The position numbers and the translations under genes are program-made. From positions 1-64,000 of IMG/VR virus record IMGVR_UViG_3300021197_001026: DNA of 64,000 nt. The stretch is one strand, 5' to 3'. The notes under the pieces are model-generated. The model saw only the letters and a program-made list of their open reading frames with translations. It was not told the origin of the DNA and did not search any database. Positions 46,685-54,808 of the stretch are shown here, one piece after another (the first letter of the stretch is position 1; each line of letters opens with the position of its first letter). The stretch comes from a virus.

Positions 46685-47599
46685 TTAGTATTGACCAATC
46701 AACGAAGCTAACCCTACAGGGCCACCCGTTGCCTTACCGACGTTCATCGTTGGCCTGACGTTTGGCCTCCCACCAGCTTGCCCCATCTGCATCGCTTGAT
46801 ATCTGGGTGATTGAGTTATTTCTCCCATTAAGCTTTTTGTCCTACTGCCTGGCCCTTGAGTCTGAAACATCGGTCTTTCCGGCAAACCTTGAGTCAATCT
46901 TGGCGGTGGGTTGTTGCCAAAAAACGGGGCGCTTTCCACAGCGTCCATAAATAAGTCGGATACTTGAACATTAGGTGTAGGCGAAAGTGTAGGTCTTGGA
47001 GTTGGATAAAGATCAAGGTTTGGAGGTTGAGAAGGTGAAGGTGCTAATCTTGAAAACCCACCACCTGTCCTTGATGACAGTTCCTCTTGACGAATTCTTG
47101 CTTGTTCAGGTGTTAATCCCGATGGCAGTCCAGTGACCGTGCCATATGTGGGTGGCGGTAAAGACTTCCCAAGGGTGGGGTCTGGATTCCTGTTATAATA
47201 ATCTACCACAGCTTGCGACTCTGGATTGAAAGTCCTTGCCCCACCTTTAGAGCCGCCTTTGCCAGAACTCGTCTGAACAGGAAACCCTGTAGCAGGATCA
47301 ATCTGTCTTTGACTTATTGCTGGCTGTCTAGATAAGAAATCACCCAACCCTGTTGGGCCTTGCATCCCACCATAACGATTTGGCGGTTGACTGTAAGGAT
47401 TTCTCGGCATTGGATATCTGGGTTGTGGACTAGGAAATCTGCGAGGCATGTTTCTTCCGTAGTCATAATTATCAGGAACCGTGCCTCTTCCAGCAGGAAT
47501 CTGACTTCTTAAAACACCCCCTCTAGTAGGAAACCCTGTACTAGGAACAACATTCCCACCGCCTTTTGATCCCGCTGTTCCAGGAGTGCTTTTAGCCAT
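46685..47599 (-). CDS. Pro/Gly-rich protein, 304 aa
   Basis: This low-complexity protein is rich in Pro, Gly, Arg and Ser with repeated PxxPRxP and GKGGSKGG patterns. It has no recognisable domain and is probably disordered. It lies between the hub and the lysozyme gene, with a 1-bp overlap on the lysozyme side. It could be a virion linker, but there is no evidence of function. Confidence 0.65.
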   Translation of the reverse strand: MAKSTPGTAGSKGGGNVVPSTGFPTRGGVLRSQIPAGRGTVPDNYDYGRNMPRRFPSPQPRYPMPRNPYSQPPNRYGGMQGPTGLGDFLSRQPAISQRQIDPATGFPVQTSSGKGGSKGGARTFNPESQAVVDYYNRNPDPTLGKSLPPPTYGTVTGLPSGLTPEQARIRQEELSSRTGGGFSRLAPSPSQPPNLDLYPTPRPTLSPTPNVQVSDLFMDAVESAPFFGNNPPPRLTQGLPERPMFQTQGPGSRTKSLMGEITQSPRYQAMQMGQAGGRPNVRPTMNVGKATGGPVGLASLIGQY

Positions 47600-48018
47600 T
47601 ATGCATATTCTCCAGATCTAATCATTTCGGTCACCCTCACAGCCCTCATGCCTACTTGTTTCGCCCACTTGCTGTCCATAAATTCATCAGCAGCTATATC
47701 GAACTGTTCGCGTGACATAGCCTCAAGAGCCTTTACAAAACCACGCAATCTGGTCAGACCAAGGTTGAAACACATATCAATCATTGCATCCTGACGCGCT
47801 TCGTTGATGCCGTTGAACCAGAAGTATGTGTCGGCAAGCTCGCTTTTTACTCGCGCTACATCATTCGCCAACAAGTATTCGATCTCATCGTCAGATAGCC
47901 CAAGGCCAGACTCTGAGATATTTCTGCCGACACCTATGGTTTCATACCCAGCACTGCACATATAAACTTTAGACCTGACGCCTTCATGGCGTTTGATCAT
48001 TTCAACAAGCTTGCTCAT
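47599..48018 (-). CDS. T4-type lysozyme (GH24 endolysin)
   Basis: This 139-aa protein begins MSKLVEMIKRHEGVRSKVYM and has the triad pattern Glu12-8aa-Cys21-5aa-Thr27 known for T4-type lysozymes (Asp or Cys at the second place). This is followed by YETIGVGRN and the later FNLGLTRLRGF. It cleaves peptidoglycan. No signal peptide is seen, so release depends on the holin encoded next door. Confidence 0.88.
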   Translation of the reverse strand: MSKLVEMIKRHEGVRSKVYMCSAGYETIGVGRNISESGLGLSDDEIEYLLANDVARVKSELADTYFWFNGINEARQDAMIDMCFNLGLTRLRGFVKALEAMSREQFDIAADEFMDSKWAKQVGMRAVRVTEMIRSGEYA

Positions 48019-48401
48019 TACTTCTCCCGTGCCACGGAATTAACCTTCTCGTAGGAGCGCATAGCGCCCAATCCGAGCATACCCATCATAACGGGCACAA
48101 GAAGCGTTGTATCCACTTCTGGCACATCTACCCAGATACTAATTATGTTGGCAATGATGGTGTTGTAGAGTAGGCCCAGCGCACAGATCCAACCGATGGC
48201 AGGTCGCCACCCAGCAACAAACAAGCTCTTGTGTGCCGCTTCCATCTTATTGATTTCAAGCTGGCCCTTGAGTGCCTCATGCGAGTGTCTTTCACTCATC
48301 GTCGCTATCTCATGGGCTAAAGCGTTCTTCTGGTCTTTGTCTTCTATGAACTTGTCCAGCAGCCCAGTGACCGGCCCAACGAGCGATGCAACAATACTCA
48401 T
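48018..48401 (-). CDS. Holin, 3TM/GTA-type
   Basis: This 127-aa protein has an N-terminal polar helix (DKDQKNALAHEIATM). A hydrophobic region with AAHKSLFVAGWRPAIGWICA and a second hydrophobic segment near LLVPVMMGMLGLGAM follow. It matches the holin of 3TMs (gene-transfer-agent type). The start codon shares a base with the lysozyme gene, a typical lysis cassette. Confidence 0.8.
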   Translation of the reverse strand: MSIVASLVGPVTGLLDKFIEDKDQKNALAHEIATMSERHSHEALKGQLEINKMEAAHKSLFVAGWRPAIGWICALGLLYNTIIANIISIWVDVPEVDTTLLVPVMMGMLGLGAMRSYEKVNSVAREK

Positions 48402-48404
48402 AAT

Positions 48405-48740
48405 CTATTTCCTATTTGACCATGCTTGTGCGCCAAAAAACGCAGCTAGGATGCCTGCAACACTCACAAAATAAACTGCTGCCATATCGCCCAAAATAGA
48501 TGCAGCTTGATTCATCCCAAAGAACTCACTGACAACCACAAGGCTTGGATAGAGCAACATGCCCCATAGCGCAAACCAACTCATAGCACGTTGAGCGTCT
48601 GCTCGTTCATGCCGTAATCGTAGTTCTTGTAGCTCTCTGCTAGTTTGTAGCTCTTCGTCAGTAACAATGCCATCACCATCCGCATCGTATTCGGCGTATT
48701 CAGAACCTTCTTGTAGCTTCTTTGCTGCCATATCAGTCAT
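48405..48740 (-). CDS. Membrane protein with EF-hand loop
   Basis: This 111-aa protein has an EF-hand calcium-binding loop DADGDGIVTDEE near residues 19-30, then a charged helix (LRLRHERADAQRAMSWF). Two hydrophobic segments follow: ALWGMLLYPSLVVVSEFFG and AAVYFVSVAGILAAFFGAQA. It sits directly beside the holin, so a lysis or membrane-sensor role is possible. Calcium binding is inferred from the loop pattern. Confidence 0.72.
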   Translation of the reverse strand: MTDMAAKKLQEGSEYAEYDADGDGIVTDEELQTSRELQELRLRHERADAQRAMSWFALWGMLLYPSLVVVSEFFGMNQAASILGDMAAVYFVSVAGILAAFFGAQAWSNRK

Positions 48741-48948
48741 AGAATTTTATGTTTGGCCTGACTTTAACAGGGATACAGTAGGCTGTAATGTTTTGCTGAT
48801 TGTTCAACCGCTTGCCTTCTACAGGCTTGATAGTTCCCTGCTCTAGCCAATAAGCAAATTGATTGCACCTGTGGATGTTACGGAAGTGAAACTGGCCCGC
48901 GACTTGTTCGCCTTCGACCAGCATAACTAGCAGGAACGCCATTATCAT
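48733..48948 (-). CDS. Small lysis-cassette protein, 71 aa
   Basis: The N-terminus MIMAFLLVMLVEGEQVAG is hydrophobic and may be a signal or anchor. The rest is polar with Cys at two places (IHRCNQFAYW, AYCIPVKV). It overlaps both neighbours by a few bases. It may be a small spanin or membrane accessory; there is no firm evidence. Confidence 0.65.
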   Translation of the reverse strand: MIMAFLLVMLVEGEQVAGQFHFRNIHRCNQFAYWLEQGTIKPVEGKRLNNQQNITAYCIPVKVRPNIKFYD

Positions 48949-49409
48949 CCGAATATCTTAATGATTAACACTATGGCCCCAACCGCTATTGACCCCCCAA
49001 TCAGGAGCGTCGTTCCTCCTACTAAAATCTGGCTGATAAGAATAGCACGCGCTTTTTTCTTTCGAGCTAACATAGCTATGTGCCTCTGTCGTGCTTCTTC
49101 CTGTTCTTTTTTGGCCCTTTTGAAATCCTCCAAGAGCTTCGGGTCGGCAACCAAAAGCAAGTCATTTACGCTTTGCCAATGCCTCTCATACTGCCTACGA
49201 AGCATTTGTATTTTGAGGATGTCATTTTGGCTAAGAGCCTTGAACGTAGAGTTTTTACGGTCTACTTCAAACGTGTTAAGGGCTTCTCCAAAGTCGGAGA
49301 TCAGTCCCATCGCCTGCTGCACGCCCGAACCTGTTTCGTTAACCTGTTGAATTACTTGGTTAATTTGGTTTAGCAGCAACCCCGCCGCTGCAACAGATTC
49401 GATCACCAT
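48945..49409 (-). CDS. Coiled-coil membrane protein, 154 aa
   Basis: The N-terminus is moderately hydrophobic (ESVAAAGLLLNQINQVI). A long charged helix follows (DFKRAKKEQEEARQRHIAM, KKKA), then a C-terminal transmembrane segment (ISQILVGGTTLLIGGSIAVG). It is encoded in the lysis region. It could be a spanin-like or holin-associated protein. The family is not recognised. Confidence 0.65.
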   Translation of the reverse strand: MVIESVAAAGLLLNQINQVIQQVNETGSGVQQAMGLISDFGEALNTFEVDRKNSTFKALSQNDILKIQMLRRQYERHWQSVNDLLLVADPKLLEDFKRAKKEQEEARQRHIAMLARKKKARAILISQILVGGTTLLIGGSIAVGAIVLIIKIFG

Positions 49410-49419
49410 AGGACTTACC

Positions 49420-49602
49420 TCACATAAATTGCGGTAAAGCTACAGCTACAATCACTGTGACGTAGACCCCCCAAATCATCATTTCGAGACGATCAAATCG
49501 TTTGCTGCCAGAAGCGAGGCGCTTTTCGATAGCTTCGTAGCGCACGGTACACTCTCGCTCATGCGCTTCAATTTGCGCTATGGCTTTCTCAGTGGGTGTC
49601 AC
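49420..49602 (-). CDS. Small membrane-anchored protein, 60 aa (XhlA-like)
   Basis: A short polar helix (AIAQIEAHERECTVRYEA), KRFDRLEMMIWG and a C-terminal hydrophobic helix (VYVTVIVAVALPQFM) resemble haemolysin XhlA-type cassette proteins. These assist lysis. It overlaps the preceding gene by 4 bp. Confidence 0.65.
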   Translation of the reverse strand: MTPTEKAIAQIEAHERECTVRYEAIEKRLASGSKRFDRLEMMIWGVYVTVIVAVALPQFM

Positions 49603-49832
49603 TGAACCGCTACTTCTGCTTCTGACTCTTCATCTTCAGCAGGCTTAACTGCATTGATAATAGCGTCACCGTAAGCATTCAGTACGACTTGACGCTCGTT
49701 GATCTGCATTTGCAAACGTGCGATTTCTTGCCGGATCTCAGCAACACGCGCAACGTGCATCTGGGTCTCAACGGTCAGGTCTGACACGTTATGCTCTTCG
49801 TCGTTAATGACAATCTTTTGTTCTTCGCTCAT
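49599..49832 (-). CDS. Small acidic helical protein, 77 aa
   Basis: ATG 49832 overlaps the upstream stop (TAATG); this start is preferred to 49838. The protein contains TQMHVARVAEIRQEIARLQM and an acidic tail (AEDEESEAEVAVQ). It is located between the tail-fibre region and the lysis genes. Its role is unknown. Confidence 0.7.
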   Translation of the reverse strand: MSEEQKIVINDEEHNVSDLTVETQMHVARVAEIRQEIARLQMQINERQVVLNAYGDAIINAVKPAEDEESEAEVAVQ

Positions 49833-50155
49833 TACCAAGGTACTCCGTTAGCCGTGGCTGGTGTAATTTGCTCGTCAATGTTAGCTTGCAGTCCTGCTTC
49901 GACAGTATCTTTGCCAACGTCAGCCTGAACCCATCCAATCACATCAGCTTCGGTCAAATCGTCGTAAGCGATATAGCCTGACGCCGTGGGATCAGGCGTG
50001 AAGCTACACGTCCCGTAAGTATGAGCGCGGAAGGAATCGTCACCGTCTATCTGCTCTGCATTGCATACCCAGTGAGCGACGACGACAGCGCCGTTCATAT
50101 TTTCGGGTAGTAGGTCTCGTTCTAAAGTCGATATGACCCAAGTGAAAGTAGCCAT
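49832..50155 (-). CDS. Tail-fibre-adjacent protein, 107 aa
   Basis: The protein begins MATFTWVISTLERDLLPENM and contains VVVAHWVCNAEQIDGDDSF and GTCSFTPDP. It is a small, common, beta-rich protein encoded next to phage tail fibres; it may be a fibre-tip or assembly protein. One base overlaps the fibre stop. Confidence 0.7.
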   Translation of the reverse strand: MATFTWVISTLERDLLPENMNGAVVVAHWVCNAEQIDGDDSFRAHTYGTCSFTPDPTASGYIAYDDLTEADVIGWVQADVGKDTVEAGLQANIDEQITPATANGVPW

Positions 50156-52434
50156 TAGTTATTCTCCAGTGTTTGTACTTTAGCCTCTAAGGTTTCAATG
50201 CGGGTCATAGCTTCTTGCAAGGCTTTAGTCACCTTCCACATCATCTGCGCTTCATTGACACCAATGCGTTCTTCAACGGCTGCTTTAGCCTCTGTAACTA
50301 CTTCACCGTCCTCGCCAAGAACTTCTTCTACCGCGTCAGCTTGCTCTTGAAATACATTAACTAAATCAGGGCAATGCTCTTGAATCTGCTGTGCGATAAC
50401 GCCAATCTTTACAGGTGAGTCATCTGCCTCATCCTTATAGCGGTAGTCAACAATCTCCCATGCCTTAACGCAATTCCACTCATTGTCTGTGTGAATCGTA
50501 ATATCTTTCTTAGCATTTCGGTCAGACAGGTTGACGTTATTACCTGAATAATTAAGTACGCCTCCGTTTGAGTAAACACCAAATTTTGCTCCCGTTGTGG
50601 AAGTGCAGTATATAAAATGATTGTCTGTGCCGTTAGGGTTTACCGAAGTGTAATCAATAGCAAGTCCGTAAGGACTCCCAGTGCTGTTGTTAATGCGTTG
50701 TGTCCAATGAGCAGATACGGTTTGCAAAACTTGAAGTTTTGCTGATGAACTGCTCAAAATTGATGTTGTGTTAATTAGTAGCCGCTGGCTGGAGTCTATG
50801 TGCATGCTTTCTGAGGCGTTGGTATAAAACCTCATGGTATTATCACTATGCTTGTACTGGATCAATCCAGCATACTGAGCCGTAGAGCCTGATGCATTTG
50901 AGTCAGCAAAAGCAACGTGACCGAAGCCGTTTGCATCATTCGTATCATCTGAAAACAGTGTTAAAGTATTTGCCTCAGCGCCAGAACCTATTACTACATG
51001 TTTTCCACTAAGCGAATTAAAAGCTGCTGGGTTACTGTTGCCAATACCCACGTTGCCACTTGAGTCGATGCGCATGCGTTCGCTCGTGGAGCTAGTACCA
51101 GTCTGGAAAATCATCAGACCGTTGCCTGACGTGCCTATAACTGCGCTACCGCCAGACATGCCCATGAAGAATTCAGCATCTGTAACATCTGTTTCATGGA
51201 TATTTATAACTGGCTTAGTGTTAGCTAGTTCAAGGATGCCAACAGCCGAACCTGAGAACTTTGCTGCTTGGGGGCTAGTGGTGCCGATGCCGACGTTGCC
51301 CGAATTCAAAGTCATGGTTTCGGTTTCTGTGCCGCCCGCAATCGTGAAGAAGCGTAACTGCCCGTCCTCCGTGCCGTCAGAAGCATCGGTGATTTTTGCG
51401 CTTATGAAGCCATAGCGAACGTCTTGTGTGTTGTCATTGCGACCTTCAAAGTCTATTTGACCAATAACATCTGCATCAGCAGGGTTGGCTGAGAATCTGT
51501 ACATACGCAGATTGGGGCCAGAGTTGTCATCGGTGTCTGTGCTTATAAGAGATAAATTGTCTGTGTTGTCAGCAACCGTAATCGTAGCGCCAGCAGAAGA
51601 CGTAATAGCACCATCCACTTGCAGCGTAGAAGCCATATCCACAGCACCATCAATATCCACGACATCCAGATTAGTTGTGCCGTCAACGTCTATATCGCCT
51701 GAGATGTCTAAGCTGGCAAACACAGAAGTGCCTGTCGCGGTCACAGTGCCTGATACGTCAGCGTTACCGTTGATGTCTATGAGCGTCGCAGTCAGATCAA
51801 TCTCATCTGTAGCACCTAGCGCCAAGACAGTCGCGCTTGAGCCTTGTATGAACTGGCTCGCATCGTTGAACATAATCTTGTTGGTGCTATTAAGCGTTAG
51901 GCCAGAACCGTCTGTGTGCGTGAGCGTAGTATCGCCATCTGCGCCAAACGTGATGACTGCGCTGTCAGAGGTAAACGTCAGGTCATCGTCAATGAACAAA
52001 TCAGGCACAGACAGGTCTTGGAGAGCATCTACCATCGCGCCACCAGAGCCTGCGCCGTCACTGTAAATCGCTTTGGTCTGACCATTAGCGATAGTAACGG
52101 TGGCACCAGAGCCTTGTTTAATGATGATCGACTGTGATCCGCTGGTTGCGTTCTCAATAAACCAGAGCTTGCTGACCGTGTTTGGCCCTATAGTGATGGT
52201 GCAAGTTGAATCAAGAGTGCCAGTGTATTTGAGGAAGAGACTGCGGCCCGGATCAGTAGACCCATCAGCAATAGTAGTAGTATGAGTATCAGCATTCGTC
52301 GTAATAGCTTCGGTGCCAAAACTAAATGCCTCTGCAATCAACTCAAGGTTGGTGTTTGTACTGGTGCCCCATGTACCTGCCTCATCGCCAGTAGATATCT
52401 CTTTCAGGCGTAAATCGTTAACGTAAGTTGCCAT
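50155..52434 (-). CDS. Tail fibre with C-terminal S74 chaperone domain
   Basis: This 759-aa protein has an N-terminal attachment part (MATYVNDLRLKEISTGDEAG). Long repetitive beta regions include GNVGIGTTSPQ and GNVGIGNSNPA repeats with DSSGN/DSSQR. The C-terminal part has NLSDRNAKKDITIHTD, VDYRYK and VKIGVIAQQIQEHCPD, then a coiled coil (MTRIETLEAKVQTLE). LSDRNAKKDI and GVIAQQ mark the Peptidase_S74 intramolecular chaperone, which cleaves itself after trimer assembly. It determines receptor binding. Confidence 0.85.
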   Translation of the reverse strand: MATYVNDLRLKEISTGDEAGTWGTSTNTNLELIAEAFSFGTEAITTNADTHTTTIADGSTDPGRSLFLKYTGTLDSTCTITIGPNTVSKLWFIENATSGSQSIIIKQGSGATVTIANGQTKAIYSDGAGSGGAMVDALQDLSVPDLFIDDDLTFTSDSAVITFGADGDTTLTHTDGSGLTLNSTNKIMFNDASQFIQGSSATVLALGATDEIDLTATLIDINGNADVSGTVTATGTSVFASLDISGDIDVDGTTNLDVVDIDGAVDMASTLQVDGAITSSAGATITVADNTDNLSLISTDTDDNSGPNLRMYRFSANPADADVIGQIDFEGRNDNTQDVRYGFISAKITDASDGTEDGQLRFFTIAGGTETETMTLNSGNVGIGTTSPQAAKFSGSAVGILELANTKPVINIHETDVTDAEFFMGMSGGSAVIGTSGNGLMIFQTGTSSTSERMRIDSSGNVGIGNSNPAAFNSLSGKHVVIGSGAEANTLTLFSDDTNDANGFGHVAFADSNASGSTAQYAGLIQYKHSDNTMRFYTNASESMHIDSSQRLLINTTSILSSSSAKLQVLQTVSAHWTQRINNSTGSPYGLAIDYTSVNPNGTDNHFIYCTSTTGAKFGVYSNGGVLNYSGNNVNLSDRNAKKDITIHTDNEWNCVKAWEIVDYRYKDEADDSPVKIGVIAQQIQEHCPDLVNVFQEQADAVEEVLGEDGEVVTEAKAAVEERIGVNEAQMMWKVTKALQEAMTRIETLEAKVQTLENN

Positions 52435-52572
52435 TTATCTTCTCCGACTTTTAGTCTTAGGCTTTGGCTTCTTCATAGACGCCACATGCTTCTTGAGCGT
52501 TTCAGCTTGCTTCTTGTGTGTCTTAGAGGCTTTCTCTAATCCCTTAATAACTTTCTTGACCCTGCGTACCAT
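52435..52572 (-). CDS. Lys-rich small protein, 45 aa
   Basis: The start MVRRVKKVIKGLEKASK at 52572 overlaps the upstream stop (TAATG). The longer frame from 52623 is rejected because it lies within the repeat gene. It is very Lys/Arg-rich and helical, ending KSRRR. The function is unknown. It may bind DNA or the fibre base. Confidence 0.65.
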   Translation of the reverse strand: MVRRVKKVIKGLEKASKTHKKQAETLKKHVASMKKPKPKTKSRRR

Positions 52573-53141
52573 TACGCTACCTCTTCCCAATTCGGTGTTT
52601 GACTGTCGGTGACAGCAGTCCAACTTGGTGTTTGACTATCCGTTATAGTACCCCAGTTGGGGTCTTGGCCATCATTTATGATGCCATAAACAAGGAAATA
52701 CCCTATCGCTCCTGTCGCTGAAACACCCGTGACAGAAACGTTTGCATCTGCTGCAACGGCAACATTTCCAACAACAGAGTCACCTTGGACTCCAGTGATA
52801 GAAACATTTGCCGTACCCGTAACTGTAACCGAGCCAACGGCTCCAGTGCCAACAATGCCAGTAACACTAGCATTCGCATCAGCGGATACAGTAACCGTTC
52901 CGACAGATCCAGTTCCAACCACGCCTGTGACAGAAACGTCGACACCCGTCCCTTGGACGATTGTGACTGACCCGATTGCCCCTGTGCCAGAAACGCCTGT
53001 GACAGTGGCATTTGCGTCTGCGCTGACTGTGACAGTCGTAACCGCGCCAGTGCCTGCAACACCCGTGACTTCAACAGGAATTGCTTCATTCCAAGCGCCT
53101 TGGCCCCAAGTGCCTCTGCCCCAGCCCGTGACATTAGCCAT
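52572..53141 (-). CDS. Repeat-containing virion protein, module B copy
   Basis: The full 189-aa form begins MANVTGWGRGTWGQGAWNEA and has about seven repeats of VTGVxGTGAxGxVTV, alternating with ADANxxV. It ends with three PNW/PSW-containing elements (GQDPNWGTITDSQTPSW). The repeats are visible in the DNA as GTAACnGTnnCA-type direct repeats. It resembles the partial gene at the left edge, at about 80% DNA identity by eye where they align. A beta-rich fibre or whisker-like role is possible. Confidence 0.78.
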   Translation of the reverse strand: MANVTGWGRGTWGQGAWNEAIPVEVTGVAGTGAVTTVTVSADANATVTGVSGTGAIGSVTIVQGTGVDVSVTGVVGTGSVGTVTVSADANASVTGIVGTGAVGSVTVTGTANVSITGVQGDSVVGNVAVAADANVSVTGVSATGAIGYFLVYGIINDGQDPNWGTITDSQTPSWTAVTDSQTPNWEEVA

Positions 53142-53144
53142 TCC

Positions 53145-53576
53145 CTATGCGATGCGAATAATCGCATTCGATGCATCTGCTGCTGGAAACTGCACGGTGA
53201 AATCCCCTGAACTGGAGGACTTATCAGCACCAAAATCCAAAGCACATACCGCAGGATCACCGGAAGCACTGTCATTGAAGATCAATGCTCCACGCGCGGT
53301 TAACGTGCTAGAGCTAAACGTTAAATCAGAAAAGTCTGTTATGGCAGTAGTCCCATCGTTGCTAGGATCAACACGAGTGAGTGATGCACCTTTCGCGGTG
53401 TAGCCTGTACCAGATATTTCGTTCGACGTGGTATATGCCGTAGTACCTGCGCCTAAAGAGGCAGAGCTTGTGTACAACGCAAGATTGAAGGTGCTACCAC
53501 CCGTATTTTTAAAATTGTGAACAGCTTCTAAAATTTCTTTTTTGAAGGTAGTACACATTGCTGTCGTTATCGCCAT
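53145..53576 (-). CDS. Conserved virion-module protein, 143 aa (module B)
   Basis: The relative of 227-655: it starts MAITTAMCTTFKKEILEAVH and ends ASNAIIRIA, with matching blocks throughout (TSNEISGTGYTAKGASL; LTFSSSTLTARGALIFND). It is beta-rich and Ser/Thr-rich. Gene order to both sides equals module A. The function is unknown. Confidence 0.82.
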   Translation of the reverse strand: MAITTAMCTTFKKEILEAVHNFKNTGGSTFNLALYTSSASLGAGTTAYTTSNEISGTGYTAKGASLTRVDPSNDGTTAITDFSDLTFSSSTLTARGALIFNDSASGDPAVCALDFGADKSSSSGDFTVQFPAADASNAIIRIA

Positions 53577-53869
53577 TACAGACTCCTAATTATGTTTGCC
53601 ATGTCAGCGTGCCCTTGTTTTTCTAGCTCTGCAATCAAGGTCGTCCTATCGCTTTTTATCGCCTCTTTGATGTAAAAAACCGCCGTTGCTTGTACCGATT
53701 CTTTGAAAGCCTCTGCCTGTTGCGCAATCAAAGGATGGCAGTTACCGCCAACGCTCACAATCCTATCCGCCGCAGCTTTCGCCCAAAACTCAGGGTCGTG
53801 TCCTTTGTCTTGTGTAGTTGCCACTACAACGCTACCAACCTCAAGACTTGATGCCTCAAACAAAGCCAA
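53576..53869 (-). CDS. Conserved virion-module protein, 97 aa (module B)
   Basis: The relative of 652-936, starting MALFEASSLEVGSVVVATTQ and keeping DKGHDPEFWAKAAADRIV and FYIKEAIKSDRTTLIAELE. It shares one base with the next gene. The function is unknown; the conserved place suggests a neck or tail role. Confidence 0.8.
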   Translation of the reverse strand: MALFEASSLEVGSVVVATTQDKGHDPEFWAKAAADRIVSVGGNCHPLIAQQAEAFKESVQATAVFYIKEAIKSDRTTLIAELEKQGHADMANIIRSL

Positions 53870-53871
53870 GT

Positions 53872-54507
53872 TTACCCCCTAGCAATGTCATATCGGTATT
53901 CATCTCTAGAACCGTAACCTTCGCCCAAAGCCTTGAGTGACGCGACAGCTTGCGAGAACCGTTGTTCGTATTGAGCCGCTTCTTCTGGATTTTTCAAGAA
54001 GGTAGCAGCCTCTACGAGCGTGCCATACAGCAAAGCATCAGGAGCATTATCGGACAACCAAGTGGTGCTTGTGCCGGAAGTAGTGGTCAAAGACGCAGGG
54101 CGGTACTTGTAGTGCAACTCGAACGCATAGTCAGACGCAGGCGTTGGTGCTAGCAAAAAAGTATTGTCGTCGAACAGGGCGTAGTACTGCGTAGGACCAG
54201 TGGTATTAGCGTTTGGCGTGTATTGCCGAATAAACGTCGTATGTTTGAATAAAGGATAGGTGTACACGCTATCAATGATCAAAGCCAAGCTGTACGACGC
54301 TAAAAAGTCTGACGGCGTAGCTAGATAAGGAAAACCTGTGGTTGCGTTACCAGTCACGTTTTTGCGAAAAACTGGTAAAGAAACGTTTTTTAGTATTCGT
54401 TCTTCGGCTTCTTCAATAAACGTGTCTAATCCTGCAACAAAAGTCGTTTCAGCGGTTTCGCAGTAGTCTTGTACCGCAGATTTGAGAGTAGCTAAAGTAA
54501 AACTCAT
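53872..54507 (-). CDS. Putative head-tail connector/neck protein (module B)
   Basis: The relative of 933-1571. It begins MSFTLATLKSAVQDYCETAE and has AEERILKNVSLPVFRKNVTG and LLYGTLVEAATFLKNPEEAA. Length and block order are the same as in module A, which helped to set that start. The assignment as connector is from context only. Confidence 0.78.
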   Translation of the reverse strand: MSFTLATLKSAVQDYCETAETTFVAGLDTFIEEAEERILKNVSLPVFRKNVTGNATTGFPYLATPSDFLASYSLALIIDSVYTYPLFKHTTFIRQYTPNANTTGPTQYYALFDDNTFLLAPTPASDYAFELHYKYRPASLTTTSGTSTTWLSDNAPDALLYGTLVEAATFLKNPEEAAQYEQRFSQAVASLKALGEGYGSRDEYRYDIARG

Positions 54508-54806
54508 GTCGTCACCACCGTTACTTCACCAACAAGTCCAGAAGCTTTTACAGGCACAAAAGGGTTGATCCCGACAACCGGAACGCCAACCGACACAACC
54601 ATTGGCTCGACTCGGTCTGGTCGAGGGTTTTTCAAAGCTTGCGGGTCGTCGACCCTTGGCAAAGGCAAAAGTTGCGGCTGTTTTGGCTCAAACTCATCAA
54701 ACCCTACAAGACTACCGTTCCATTCTTTACGCATGCGATTGAGCTTGTAGCGAAAACCAGAGCGATCTGAGATACCGTAAGCGTTTTTACCTGATGCAAA
54801 CCCCAT
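54504..54806 (-). CDS. Small conserved virion-module protein, 100 aa (module B)
   Basis: The relative of 1571-1888. It begins MGFASGKNAYGISDRSGFRY and has PRVDDPQALKNPRPDR. It uses ATG, while the module A copy needs TTG. It overlaps the following gene by 4 bp. The function is unknown. Confidence 0.75.
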   Translation of the reverse strand: MGFASGKNAYGISDRSGFRYKLNRMRKEWNGSLVGFDEFEPKQPQLLPLPRVDDPQALKNPRPDRVEPMVVSVGVPVVGINPFVPVKASGLVGEVTVVTT

Positions 54807-54808
54807 GG

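Noticed and set aside
51485-52066. Long plus-strand ORFs over the tail fibre gene
   Set aside because: They are antisense to a gene with clear S74 and fibre repeats; repetitive sequence tends to keep opposite frames open.
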